A DNA stretch of 19,365 nt from JBBQTQ01 sp038213135 (GTDB lineage: Bacteria; Actinomycetota; Thermoleophilia; Gaiellales; Gaiellaceae): NCBI GenBank assembly GCA_038213135.1, contig JBBQTQ010000048.1, forward strand, positions 1 through 19,365. Direction: 5' to 3'. The number at the start of each line of letters is the position of its first letter. The first letter of the stretch is position 1. Positions 1 through 6,113 of this stretch are shown here, one piece after another. The notes below the pieces were generated by a model, which ran no database searches, was not told where the DNA came from, and saw nothing but the letters and a program-made list of their open reading frames with translations. The position numbers and the translations under genes are program-made.

Positions 1-1
1 C

Positions 2-226
2 AGGGGGCCGAACGGACTCGCGGCCGCAGCGGTCGAGGCGATCCGGAAGCTGACTGCGGACGCGCGGATCCGGCTGCCGTCGATCGGCCTCCCCGCGAAG
101 AAGCGTTCCTCCGGCGACCGGCTGGTGATCATCCTCGCCGCCGCAGGCGCTCTCACTCTGGTCGCTGCCGCCTGGTTCTGGCGCCGGCGACGGCGAGCGC
201 GATCCTCGCCGCCCAGTCGCCCGTGA
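2..226 (+). CDS. C-terminal fragment of a membrane-anchored protein
   Basis: The gene enters from the left edge, and its last 74 codons are open to a TGA at 224-226. The visible part is a short amphipathic stretch, a basic linker (AKKRSS), one hydrophobic helix at about fragment residues 41-60 (LVIILAAAGALTLVAAAWFW) and a stop-transfer tail of five arginines. This is the architecture of an extracytoplasmic protein held by one C-terminal helix. LPSIGLP at fragment residues 25-31 sits where a sortase signal would, but it lacks the Thr of LPxTG and I do not claim it as one. The 3' end overlaps the convergent permease gene by 74 bases. The family cannot be told from this tail. Confidence 0.55.
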   Translation, partial: RGPNGLAAAAVEAIRKLTADARIRLPSIGLPAKKRSSGDRLVIILAAAGALTLVAAAWFWRRRRRARSSPPSRP

Positions 227-1016
227 GGAGAAGCCCGGCGAGGTAGCCGCCGACGACGACCGCCGCCACCGACGCACCTGCGGCGAGGTTCGCGTAATAG
301 GAGAGGTACAGGCCGCCGAAGGCGGCAAGGATCGCGAGCGCGCAGGCGAGCGCCATCAGCCGCGCCATCCGTCTCGCGTGCAGCCGCGCGGTAGCGGCCG
401 GGCCCACGAGCAAGGCGACGACGAGCAGGTTCCCGAGTGCGCGGACGCCGATCAGGATCGCGACCGCGAGCAGCGCGAGCAGCGCCAGATCGACCGCCCC
501 CGGCCGGATCCCGAACGCCCGCGCGGTCGAGCGCTCGAACCCCGTGGCAAGCAGAGGGCGGTAGAGCGCGGCGAGTGCCAGGCACGAAACCGCGGCGAGC
601 GCGCCCGAGGCAAGGAGATCGCCGCGCGAGACGCCGAGCAGGTCGCCGAAGAGGATCCCGTCGAGCCCGGGCGGCGTGCTTGGCGCGAGCGCGACGAGCA
701 CGCCGACGCCGAACAGGCTCGTGATCACCACCGCGACCGAGGTGTCCCCGCGCAGGAGCGGCACCCGGCCCGCGAGCGCGATCGCCGCAGCGGCCACGAG
801 CAGGCCGACCGCTCCGCCGGCGACGAGCGGCACTCCGAGCAGCGCCGCGCCGACCAGCCCGGGGAAAAGCGCGTGCGCGAGCGACTCCGCGCTGTAGGCC
901 AGCTCGTAGAAGACGATCCAGCACCCCGCGAGCGCGCCGACGACGCCGAGCAGCACGAGCTCGAGCAGCGCTCGCTGCATGAAGCCGTGCGTCCAGGGCT
1001 CCCAGAGCGCGTGCAC
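153..1016 (-). CDS. Zn/Mn ABC transporter permease (ABC-3 family), second permease
   Basis: This is an integral membrane permease of the ZnuB/TroC/MntB (ABC-3) family, predicted to carry Zn2+ or Mn2+ across the cytoplasmic membrane with the ATPase encoded just upstream. Its 287 residues are the family's usual size. Hydrophobic segments span nearly the whole length. Family hallmarks are the early GALAGCWIVFYELAYSAES stretch, the AHALFPGLVGAALLG region and the late LVGPAATARL motif. The start is GTG at 1016, two bases after the ATPase stop, so it is the third gene of the minus-strand operon. No strong ribosome binding site is visible, so translation probably depends on coupling to the ATPase gene. 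It is distinct from the permease half of the fusion at 1747-3414, suggesting a heterodimeric channel as in TroCD. Confidence 0.9.
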   Translation of the reverse strand: MHALWEPWTHGFMQRALLELVLLGVVGALAGCWIVFYELAYSAESLAHALFPGLVGAALLGVPLVAGGAVGLLVAAAAIALAGRVPLLRGDTSVAVVITSLFGVGVLVALAPSTPPGLDGILFGDLLGVSRGDLLASGALAAVSCLALAALYRPLLATGFERSTARAFGIRPGAVDLALLALLAVAILIGVRALGNLLVVALLVGPAATARLHARRMARLMALACALAILAAFGGLYLSYYANLAAGASVAAVVVGGYLAGLLLTGDWAARIALAVAGARTRRQRPE

Positions 1017-1018
1017 GT

Positions 1019-1753
1019 TCAGTGCTCGTGGTGGTGCGGCGGCATGACGCCCACGACGTCACCGGGCAACGCGACGATCTCGCCGCCGTACGTCGCCTCC
1101 AGCACCTCGCGGGTCAAGGTCTCCTCCGGGTTGCCGAAGGCGATCTGGCGCCTGTTCAGGCAGAGGACGCGATCCCAGGCGCGGGCCTGCTCCAGGTCGT
1201 GAGTGGCGATCAGCAGGCCGCGGCCCTCGTCCGCCAGCGCCGCGATCACCCCGTTCAACAGCTCCTCGCTCGGCCTGTCGACGCCGCTGAACGGCTCGTC
1301 GAGAAGCAGGATCGGAGCATCCTGGACGAGCGCCCGCGCGACGAAGACCCGCTGGCGCTGGCCGCCCGAGAGCTCGCCGAACTGGGCGTCCGCGAGCTCG
1401 CGCAACCCCACGCGCTCCAGCGCTGCGAGCCCTTCCTGCCGCTCGCGGCGACGAAGCGGGCGCCACCAGGGCACACGCGAGAGCGTCCCCATCAGGGCCA
1501 CGTCGAGCGCGCTCACGGGATAGTCGAGCCGCGAGCGCTCGGTCTGTGGCACGAAGCCGATCCGTCCCCCGAGCTCGAGTTCCCCGGCCGACGGCTCGAG
1601 CTCGCCGAGCAGGACGCGGAAGAGCGTCGACTTGCCGCCGCCGTTCGGGCCGAGCACACCGACTCGCTCGCCCGCTGCCAGGTCGAAAGAGACGTCTTCG
1701 ATCACCGGCGACCCGCCGTAACCGGCGACGAGACCTTCGGCCCGGATCAGCAA
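1019..1753 (-). CDS. znuC: Zn/Mn ABC transporter ATPase (ZnuC/TroB type)
   Basis: This is the cytoplasmic ATPase that powers metal uptake through the two ABC-3 permeases. From a TTG start at 1753 the protein is 244 aa. It shows a complete ABC domain: Walker A GPNGGGKST (residues 35-43), signature LSGGQRQR, Walker B ILLLDEP and H-loop IATHD. TTG is chosen because residue 1 begins the family N-terminus (LLIRAEGLVAGYG), the frame upstream belongs to the binding-protein gene, and a GGCGGAG ribosome binding site lies about 7 bases upstream. The start overlaps the preceding stop (TTGCTGA, 1747-1753), so the genes are probably translationally coupled. The C-terminus ends in a His-rich tail (PPHHHEH), a plausible metal-sensing or metal-buffering extension. 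Zinc rather than manganese is inferred from the Zur-like neighbour. Confidence 0.92.
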   Translation of the reverse strand: MLIRAEGLVAGYGGSPVIEDVSFDLAAGERVGVLGPNGGGKSTLFRVLLGELEPSAGELELGGRIGFVPQTERSRLDYPVSALDVALMGTLSRVPWWRPLRRRERQEGLAALERVGLRELADAQFGELSGGQRQRVFVARALVQDAPILLLDEPFSGVDRPSEELLNGVIAALADEGRGLLIATHDLEQARAWDRVLCLNRRQIAFGNPEETLTREVLEATYGGEIVALPGDVVGVMPPHHHEH

Positions 1754-3414
1754 TGCCGTGCTCCGCCTGTGAAGCCGCGCACCATCGCGTCCGCGTTCGC
1801 GAGCTCCGTGCCGAGATAGGTCGCACCCGCTGAGCCCGCGGGCCCGAGCGTGTCGCCGTAGAGCATGTACTGCGAGGTCGCCCCGGTCTCGCGAGCGATC
1901 GTGTGTGCGAGCGCCGGGTTGATCGACGACTCCGGGAAGATCGCCTTCACGTGCTCCCGCCGGATCAGCGCGATCAGCCGCGCCGTGTCCCCCGCGGAGG
2001 GCTGCGCGGCGGTGGTCTGCGAGGGGATGACCGCGCCGACGATCGTGATCCCGTAGCGAGCGGCGAAGTAGCCGAATGCGTCGTGGCTCGTCACGAGCTT
2101 CCGCTCGCCGCGCGGCACCTGCCCGAAGCAGCCGGCGAGCCTGCGGTCGAGGGCCGCGAGCTTGGCGAGGTACGCGGCCGCGTTGCGCTCGAACGGGGCC
2201 CGCCCCGAAGGATCGACGCGAACCAGCGCGTCCCGGATTGCCCGCACCGCCGCCTCCGCGTTGCGCGGGTCGTGCCACCAGTGGGGATCGCCCGGCCGCA
2301 ACACCAGCCCGGATGCACCCACATCGACCACCGGCGGGTGACCGCCCGCCTGGGAGACGACCTTCGCCAGCCACTGGTCGAGCCCCGCGCCGCTCTCAAG
2401 GACGAGCAGAGCGCCGCTCGTCGCCTCGACGTCGGCGGGCCGCGGCTCGTACTCGTGCGGGTCGGTGTTCGGCTGCAGGATCTGGTGGACTTCGATCTGC
2501 CCGCCCGCCACGACTCGCGTCCAGTCTCCGAGCTGCGTCGTCGTCACTACGACCGTCGCGGCTCCGGACGTGCCGCCGCAGCCGGCGAGGAGCAACAGCG
2601 CGAGCGCTGCGACCGCGAAGGTGGAACGCGGAATCGCGGCGACGACGAAAACGCCGCCGGCAAGGGCCGCAATCGCCGCTCCGGGCGGGACGTTCGCCTG
2701 CACCGAGATCCACAGCCCGACGACGCCCTCCACGAGCACAAGCCCGACCGAGGCGAGCTGCCAGGAGCGCAGCGTCCGCGTCCAGAGCCGCGCTGTCGCG
2801 GCCGGGACGACGAGCAGCGCGGCGACGAGCAATGCCCCGAGCGCACTCAGCGAGGCGATCGCCCCGAACGCGACAAGCGCGAGCAGAGCGAGGTCAGGCA
2901 GCGCCGAGCGCGCTCCCAGCGAGCGGGCCGTCGACGAGTCGAAGCCGACCGCCAGCCAGCGGCGGCCGAGGAGGAGGCTCCCGCCGAGCACGAGCAGGCT
3001 GAACGCACCCGCGAGCACGAGCTCTCGCGTCCCCACGAGCAGCAAGCTTCCGAAGAGCAAGGTCTCCACGTTCGCGCCGGAGTGGAAGACGTCGCTCGCG
3101 AGGATCACCCCCAGCGCGAGCGCGCCGACGAGCGCGAGCGCCGTGAAGTTCCCGTACTCGCTGCGCCGCCTGCGGGCGAGCAGCTCGACGGCGAGCGCGA
3201 AGACCGCCGCCGCTCCGAACGCCCCCAGCGTCGCCGAGAAGCCGAGCCCGTCCGCGAGCACGAGCCCGGGGAACGCGGCCGTCCCGACCGCGTGCGAATA
3301 GAAGGAGAGCCCGCGCAGGACGATCCAGGTGCCGATCAGCCCGGCTCCGATCGAGAGCAGGAGCACCTCGAGCAGGCCCCGCTGGACGAACGCGTAGTGG
3401 AACGGGGCGAACAC
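1747..3414 (-). CDS. Fused ABC-3 permease and TroA/ZnuA-type metal-binding lipoprotein
   Basis: One uninterrupted frame of 555 aa encodes two transporter parts. Residues 1 to about 260 are an ABC-3 permease (APFHYAFVQRGLLEV start, LLVVPAATARL motif). After a short PRSTF loop comes a second hydrophobic segment ending in a lipobox LLLLAGC (Cys279, codon 2578-2580). The rest is a cluster A-I solute-binding domain with likely metal ligands His320 (DPHEYEP), His378/His381 (HWWHDP), His444 (SHDAFGYF) and Glu495 (FPESSINPALA). It has no His-rich loop. GTG at 3414 is chosen because the family N-terminus begins there and the operator would then lie upstream; ATG at 3438 is the alternative. No ATG, GTG or TTG lies between the permease end and the lipoprotein signal except inside the hydrophobic core. 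The product is therefore either a true fusion, possibly cut by signal peptidase II, or the second half starts at ATT 2634 (IPRSTF). Confidence 0.85.
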   Translation of the reverse strand: MFAPFHYAFVQRGLLEVLLLSIGAGLIGTWIVLRGLSFYSHAVGTAAFPGLVLADGLGFSATLGAFGAAAVFALAVELLARRRRSEYGNFTALALVGALALGVILASDVFHSGANVETLLFGSLLLVGTRELVLAGAFSLLVLGGSLLLGRRWLAVGFDSSTARSLGARSALPDLALLALVAFGAIASLSALGALLVAALLVVPAATARLWTRTLRSWQLASVGLVLVEGVVGLWISVQANVPPGAAIAALAGGVFVVAAIPRSTFAVAALALLLLAGCGGTSGAATVVVTTTQLGDWTRVVAGGQIEVHQILQPNTDPHEYEPRPADVEATSGALLVLESGAGLDQWLAKVVSQAGGHPPVVDVGASGLVLRPGDPHWWHDPRNAEAAVRAIRDALVRVDPSGRAPFERNAAAYLAKLAALDRRLAGCFGQVPRGERKLVTSHDAFGYFAARYGITIVGAVIPSQTTAAQPSAGDTARLIALIRREHVKAIFPESSINPALAHTIARETGATSQYMLYGDTLGPAGSAGATYLGTELANADAMVRGFTGGARHC

Positions 3415-3423
3415 GGCGCTAAC

Positions 3424-3442
3424 GATAATGGATATCATTCTC
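3424..3442. promoter_or_regulatory. Candidate Zur/Fur operator between divergent genes
   Basis: GATAATG-gatat-CATTCTC is an interrupted inverted repeat; GATAATG and the complement of CATTCTC (GAGAATG) differ at one base. It is AT-rich in a very GC-rich region and lies between the metal-uptake operon (start 3414, minus) and the Fur-family gene (start 3446, plus). GATAAT on the plus strand (3424-3429) and CATTAT on the minus strand both resemble -10 hexamers, so one bound dimer could block both promoters. Fur-family boxes are typically AT-rich inverted repeats of this length. The assignment to this regulator is inference. Confidence 0.6.
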
Positions 3443-3445
3443 TCG

Positions 3446-3880
3446 GTGTCCAGCTGGGCGAGCAGAGTCCACGACGCGCTCCGTGAGGACGGCCACCGCT
3501 CGAGCGGGGCGCGCCGCGCGATCGTCGAGCTGATCGCCGCGCGCGACTGCTGCGTCACTGCGCCGGATCTCTTCGAGGCGTCGAGAAAGACGGGACGCCC
3601 GGTCGGCCTCGCGAGCGTCTACCGCGTGCTCGACCTGCTGACGGAGAAGGGCTTCGTCCAGAAGCTCGATCTCGGTGACGATCACTCCTACTACGAGCAG
3701 GTCGAGGACGACGGCGAGCACCATCACCACCTGGTCTGCAACGACTGCGGCCGCGTCGAGGCCTTCGCCGACGAGCAGCTGGAAACGGCGCTGCGCGGCC
3801 TCGAGCGGCAGACCGGCTTCAGCGTCGAGAGCCACGACGTCCTGCTGCGGGGCTCGTGTGAGGCCTGCAAGGCGGCCTAG
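3446..3880 (+). CDS. zur: Fur-family metal-responsive repressor, probably Zur
   Basis: This is a DNA-binding repressor that senses a metal ion, probably zinc given the divergent uptake operon. From GTG 3446 it is 144 aa, normal for the family. The N-terminal half is the winged helix, with the recognition-helix region GLASVYRVLDLLTEKGFV. The C-terminal half is the dimerization and metal domain, with HHHHLVCNDCG (His92-95, Cys98 and Cys101) and GSCEAC (Cys138 and Cys141); the two CxxC pairs form the structural zinc site. The upstream in-frame ATG at 3428 lies inside the operator and adds MDIILS, which is less like the family. No ribosome binding site precedes either start, so the message may be leaderless. 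It probably represses both itself and the uptake genes. Fur, Mur or PerR specificity cannot be excluded from sequence alone. Confidence 0.88.
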   Translation: MSSWASRVHDALREDGHRSSGARRAIVELIAARDCCVTAPDLFEASRKTGRPVGLASVYRVLDLLTEKGFVQKLDLGDDHSYYEQVEDDGEHHHHLVCNDCGRVEAFADEQLETALRGLERQTGFSVESHDVLLRGSCEACKAA

Positions 3881-3925
3881 CCGCTGACGGGCCTATCGTT
3901 CCCGCAACTCGACGAAAGGCTCCTC

Positions 3926-4402
3926 ATGTCCGAGGCTGCATCTGGGCAGGCCGACCACTTCCGTTTCCACGCCCAGCACGAGCACCTCTCGACCGCATTC
4001 GGCACCGATCGCTTCGGCGCCCGGGCGGAGCGGCTCGCCCGCTTCTTCGGCACGCCGAAGTACATCGCCGTCCAGACGGCGGTCGTGATCGTCTGGATCA
4101 TCTTCAACGGCTTCGAGATCCTCGTCCGCTTCGACAAGTACCCGTTCATCCTGCTCAACCTGGCGTTCTCGACCCAGGCCGCCTACGCGGCGCCGTTGAT
4201 CCTGCTCGCCCAGACGCGTCAGGCCGAGCGCGACAAGGCGCATGCCGACGCGGATGCGCGGCACCGCGAGGAGCTCGCCAAGGAGAGCGAGAAGGGGATC
4301 TCGCTGATCCAGACGCTGCTCGAGCAGAACACGCAACTCACGCGGCAGGTCGAGCAGCTCACCCGCGAGATCCACGGGAACGTCTGCACGGCGGGCTCCT
4401 AG
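3926..4402 (+). CDS. DUF1003-family membrane protein
   Basis: This 158-aa protein matches the DUF1003 family, whose function is not established. The conserved core is ERLARFFGTPKYIAVQTAVVIVWIIFN, then a charged turn (RFDKYPF) and a second helix, FILLNLAFSTQAAYAAPLILLAQ, giving two membrane segments at about residues 46-64 and 73-95. The remainder is a charged, heptad-like helix (about residues 97-152, QTRQAERDKAHADADARH onward) that probably forms a coiled coil in the cytoplasm. ATG 3926 follows an AAAGG-type ribosome binding site. The stop overlaps the convergent GFA gene by four bases. It is transcribed in the same direction as the Fur gene 45 bases upstream, but nothing in its sequence ties it to metal transport. 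Confidence 0.82.
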   Translation: MSEAASGQADHFRFHAQHEHLSTAFGTDRFGARAERLARFFGTPKYIAVQTAVVIVWIIFNGFEILVRFDKYPFILLNLAFSTQAAYAAPLILLAQTRQAERDKAHADADARHREELAKESEKGISLIQTLLEQNTQLTRQVEQLTREIHGNVCTAGS

Positions 4403-4812
4403 GGCCGGCGCTCGGGAAAGCGCGGGAGCCCGTCGTCCGGGATCGGCTCCCATGGGGCTGCGAAGGCGACGAACTGGCGGTACGACGGCCGGATCCCGGG
4501 GTCCCCGTCGAAGGCTCCCAACCGGACGCTGATCCAGTCGAGATCTTCCGGATGCCGGCTCCAGAGCGCGCCGCCGCAGCTCGAGCAGAAGAGCTTTGCG
4601 AAGCCGTCGTCCGGCTCGTAGGCGCGGATCAGCTCCTCGCCGCTCGTGACCCGCAGCGATCCGGGCGCGATCCGGGCGGACACCGCCGCGGCCGTTCCGG
4701 TGCGCCGCTGGCAGCGGGTGCAGTGGCAGTACCCGGCCGAGACGAGCGGCTCGGAGATCTCGAAGCGGACGCCGCCGCACAGGCAGCCGCCCTTCAGGGG
4801 AAGCTCCGGCAC
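4399..4812 (-). CDS. GFA-family zinc-binding protein (glutathione-dependent formaldehyde-activating fold)
   Basis: This 137-aa protein has the cysteine pattern of the GFA (Mss4-like) fold: CLC at residues 10-12, CHCTRC at 29-34 and CSSCG at 76-80, which bind zinc. The family is named for a proposed glutathione-formaldehyde adduct enzyme, but most members have unknown activity, and actinobacteria usually lack glutathione, so no reaction is assigned. GTG 4812 is chosen because the conserved LKGGCLCGGVRFEI begins just after it and upstream codons run into the divergent permease promoter. The start is 41 bases from the divergent permease start, so the two may share a control region. Its stop overlaps the DUF1003 gene. 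Confidence 0.85.
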   Translation of the reverse strand: MPELPLKGGCLCGGVRFEISEPLVSAGYCHCTRCQRRTGTAAAVSARIAPGSLRVTSGEELIRAYEPDDGFAKLFCSSCGGALWSRHPEDLDWISVRLGAFDGDPGIRPSYRQFVAFAAPWEPIPDDGLPRFPERRP

Positions 4813-4853
4813 GCCTGGGAGCCTAGCCGGGCCTTTCCAGGGTGTGGTACGAA

Positions 4854-5699
4854 ATGCGGGTGAAGCGGGCGGGGGCGAAACGACTGCTGATGCTCGCCGG
4901 GGTGCTTGCGCTTCTCTGGGGGTTGTGGGAGGGCTATCGCGCCCTCTGGATCGGCGCGGGCTGGACGTGGCCGTTCGTCGTCGACGACACCTCGATGCCA
5001 CACATCCACGACGTCCTCCGGGCGCTCTTCCTCCACCCCACCTCGGGCACGGGCGACATCCTGCTCGTCCAGCTGCTGCGCGCGGTCGGCTTCACGGCGA
5101 AGGAAGCGGCTGTCGGCTTCGCGCTCGGCGCGAGCGTCGGCTTCCTGCTCGGCGTCCTGATGTCGCTCTCGCGGCTGCTGCAGCGCGGGCTGCTCCCCTA
5201 CGTGGTCGCCTCGCAGACCGTGCCGATCCTGGTCGTCGCGCCGATCGTCGTGGTCTACCTCGGCAGCCTCCACGTCGCGGCCTGGTTCTCGGTGGCGGTG
5301 ATCGCCGCGTACCTGACCTTCTTCCCGGTGACGATCAACACGCTGCGCGGACTGCGCTCGACGGATCCGACCGCGCTCGAGCTGATGCGCTCCTATGCCG
5401 CTGGTGGCTGGAGCGTCCTCTGGAAGCTGCGCGTGCCGGCGGCGCTGCCGTACATCTTCTCGGCGCTGCGCGTGTCAGCGACGGCGAGCGTCGTCGGCGC
5501 GATCATCGGCGAGGCGCCGTCGTCGATCCAGGGCGGCCTCGGCGGCGCGATCGTCAACTTCAACCAGTACTACACCCTCAACCCGCAGAACCTCTGGGCG
5601 ACGAATCTGATCGCGGCACTCCTCGGTATCGCCTTCTTCCTGGTCGTCGTCGGCGCCGAGCGCCTCGCCGTCCGTCGAGCGCCGGAGCTCGTCGCTTGA
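4854..5699 (+). CDS. ABC transporter permease, SsuC/TauC/ThiX type
   Basis: This is an inner-membrane permease of the binding-protein-dependent family (BPD_transp_1) that takes up sulfonates, nitrate, taurine or thiamine precursors; the substrate cannot be told here. From ATG 4854 it has 281 aa. Hydrophobic segments begin at about residues 11-25, and the conserved EAA-type loop is ELMRSYAAGGWSVLWKLRVP followed by AALPYIFSALRVS. GEAPSSIQGGLGGAIVNF is a typical late motif of the group. A GTG at 4842 would add four residues; AGGGTG before 4854 is a fair ribosome binding site. No intact ATPase or binding-protein gene is nearby. The expected ATPase begins 190 bases downstream but is broken, so this permease is probably non-functional or relies on a remote partner. 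Confidence 0.87.
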   Translation: MRVKRAGAKRLLMLAGVLALLWGLWEGYRALWIGAGWTWPFVVDDTSMPHIHDVLRALFLHPTSGTGDILLVQLLRAVGFTAKEAAVGFALGASVGFLLGVLMSLSRLLQRGLLPYVVASQTVPILVVAPIVVVYLGSLHVAAWFSVAVIAAYLTFFPVTINTLRGLRSTDPTALELMRSYAAGGWSVLWKLRVPAALPYIFSALRVSATASVVGAIIGEAPSSIQGGLGGAIVNFNQYYTLNPQNLWATNLIAALLGIAFFLVVVGAERLAVRRAPELVA

Positions 5700-5889
5700 G
5701 ACACTCCGGCCGCCCCGAAGAGCCGTGGACAGGGGCCAGGCCCAAGTTCGAAGCGATACGAGCGTTTCCCCTGCTCTCGCCGCTTTCGGGTGGGCAGCCC
5801 GGCCTCCTGGGCGCGCCCGGCTTGTCCGTTCGGGACGGTAAGCGGGGACAGGCCCGGGACATTGGCCCGCCGGGACACCGAAGCGGATC
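5700..5889. other. Intergenic segment, possible REP-like element
   Basis: This GC-rich, non-coding spacer separates the permease stop from the broken ATPase start. It carries two similar boxes, GGACAGGGGCCAGGCCC near 5728 and GGGGACAGGCCCGGGAC near 5844, and a perfect GGGCGCGCCC palindrome at 5809-5818. Repeated GGGGACAGG-type boxes are seen in dispersed palindromic elements of many high-GC genomes. Only a genome-wide count would show whether this is one of them. Confidence 0.3.
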
Positions 5890-6045
5890 GTGAGCGTCGT
5901 CCAGCTCGAGGGCGTGACGAAGACCTTCGACGGGGGAACCGTCGCGATCGAGCGCGCCGACCTCTCTAGCTCGGCGGGCACGCCGAGCCGCGCGAGTTCG
6001 GGAAAGCCTCGCCAGCCGTTTGCGACGTCGCAAACCAGCTCGTAG
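5890..6045 (+). pseudogene. Truncated ABC transporter ATPase (SsuB/TauB type), N-terminus only
   Basis: GTG 5890 opens with VSVVQLEGVTKTFDGGTVAI then ERADLS, which is the standard N-terminus of the ATPases that partner SsuC/TauC-type permeases. The family continues with a short strand and the Walker A loop. Here homology stops at about 5967, and the frame runs through unrelated Ser/Thr/Arg-rich residues to TAG at 6043-6045. No Walker A, signature or Walker B sequence occurs downstream in any frame. The break is therefore a deletion or rearrangement point rather than a frameshift. It follows the matching permease in the same direction, so an original permease-ATPase operon has been cut here. 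Confidence 0.75.
6018..6035. promoter_or_regulatory. 18-bp perfect palindrome
   Basis: GTTTGCGACGTCGCAAAC is fully self-complementary with no central spacer. It lies about 50 bases past the ATPase break and 79 bases before the HicB-like start, inside sequence with no convincing gene. The size and perfect symmetry suit a dimeric repressor operator, for example for autoregulation of the downstream gene. The remnant of a recombination site is an alternative. No known operator is recognised. Confidence 0.45.
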
Positions 6046-6113
6046 AGCCGATTCGAGCCAAGCCGCCCGGGACGGAAACAGCGGATCCCTAAGATGAGGG
6101 AGAGGAGATGCTC

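Noticed and set aside
1..110. LPSIG as a sortase signal
   Set aside because: The Thr of LPxTG is replaced by Ile; position alone is not enough.
378..1202. Long plus-strand frame opposite the second permease and ATPase genes
   Set aside because: Its Arg/Glu/Asp-rich product has no family character and is the antisense of strongly supported genes on the minus strand.
1754..2374. N-terminal extension of the ATPase frame
   Set aside because: Its residues are Arg/Gly-rich and overlap the binding-protein domain; the ABC domain starts at TTG 1753 with a ribosome binding site.
1903..3486. 527-codon plus-strand frame opposite the permease-binding protein fusion
   Set aside because: It is a composition artefact of GC-rich DNA; the minus strand encodes recognisable ABC-3 and TroA domains over the same bases.
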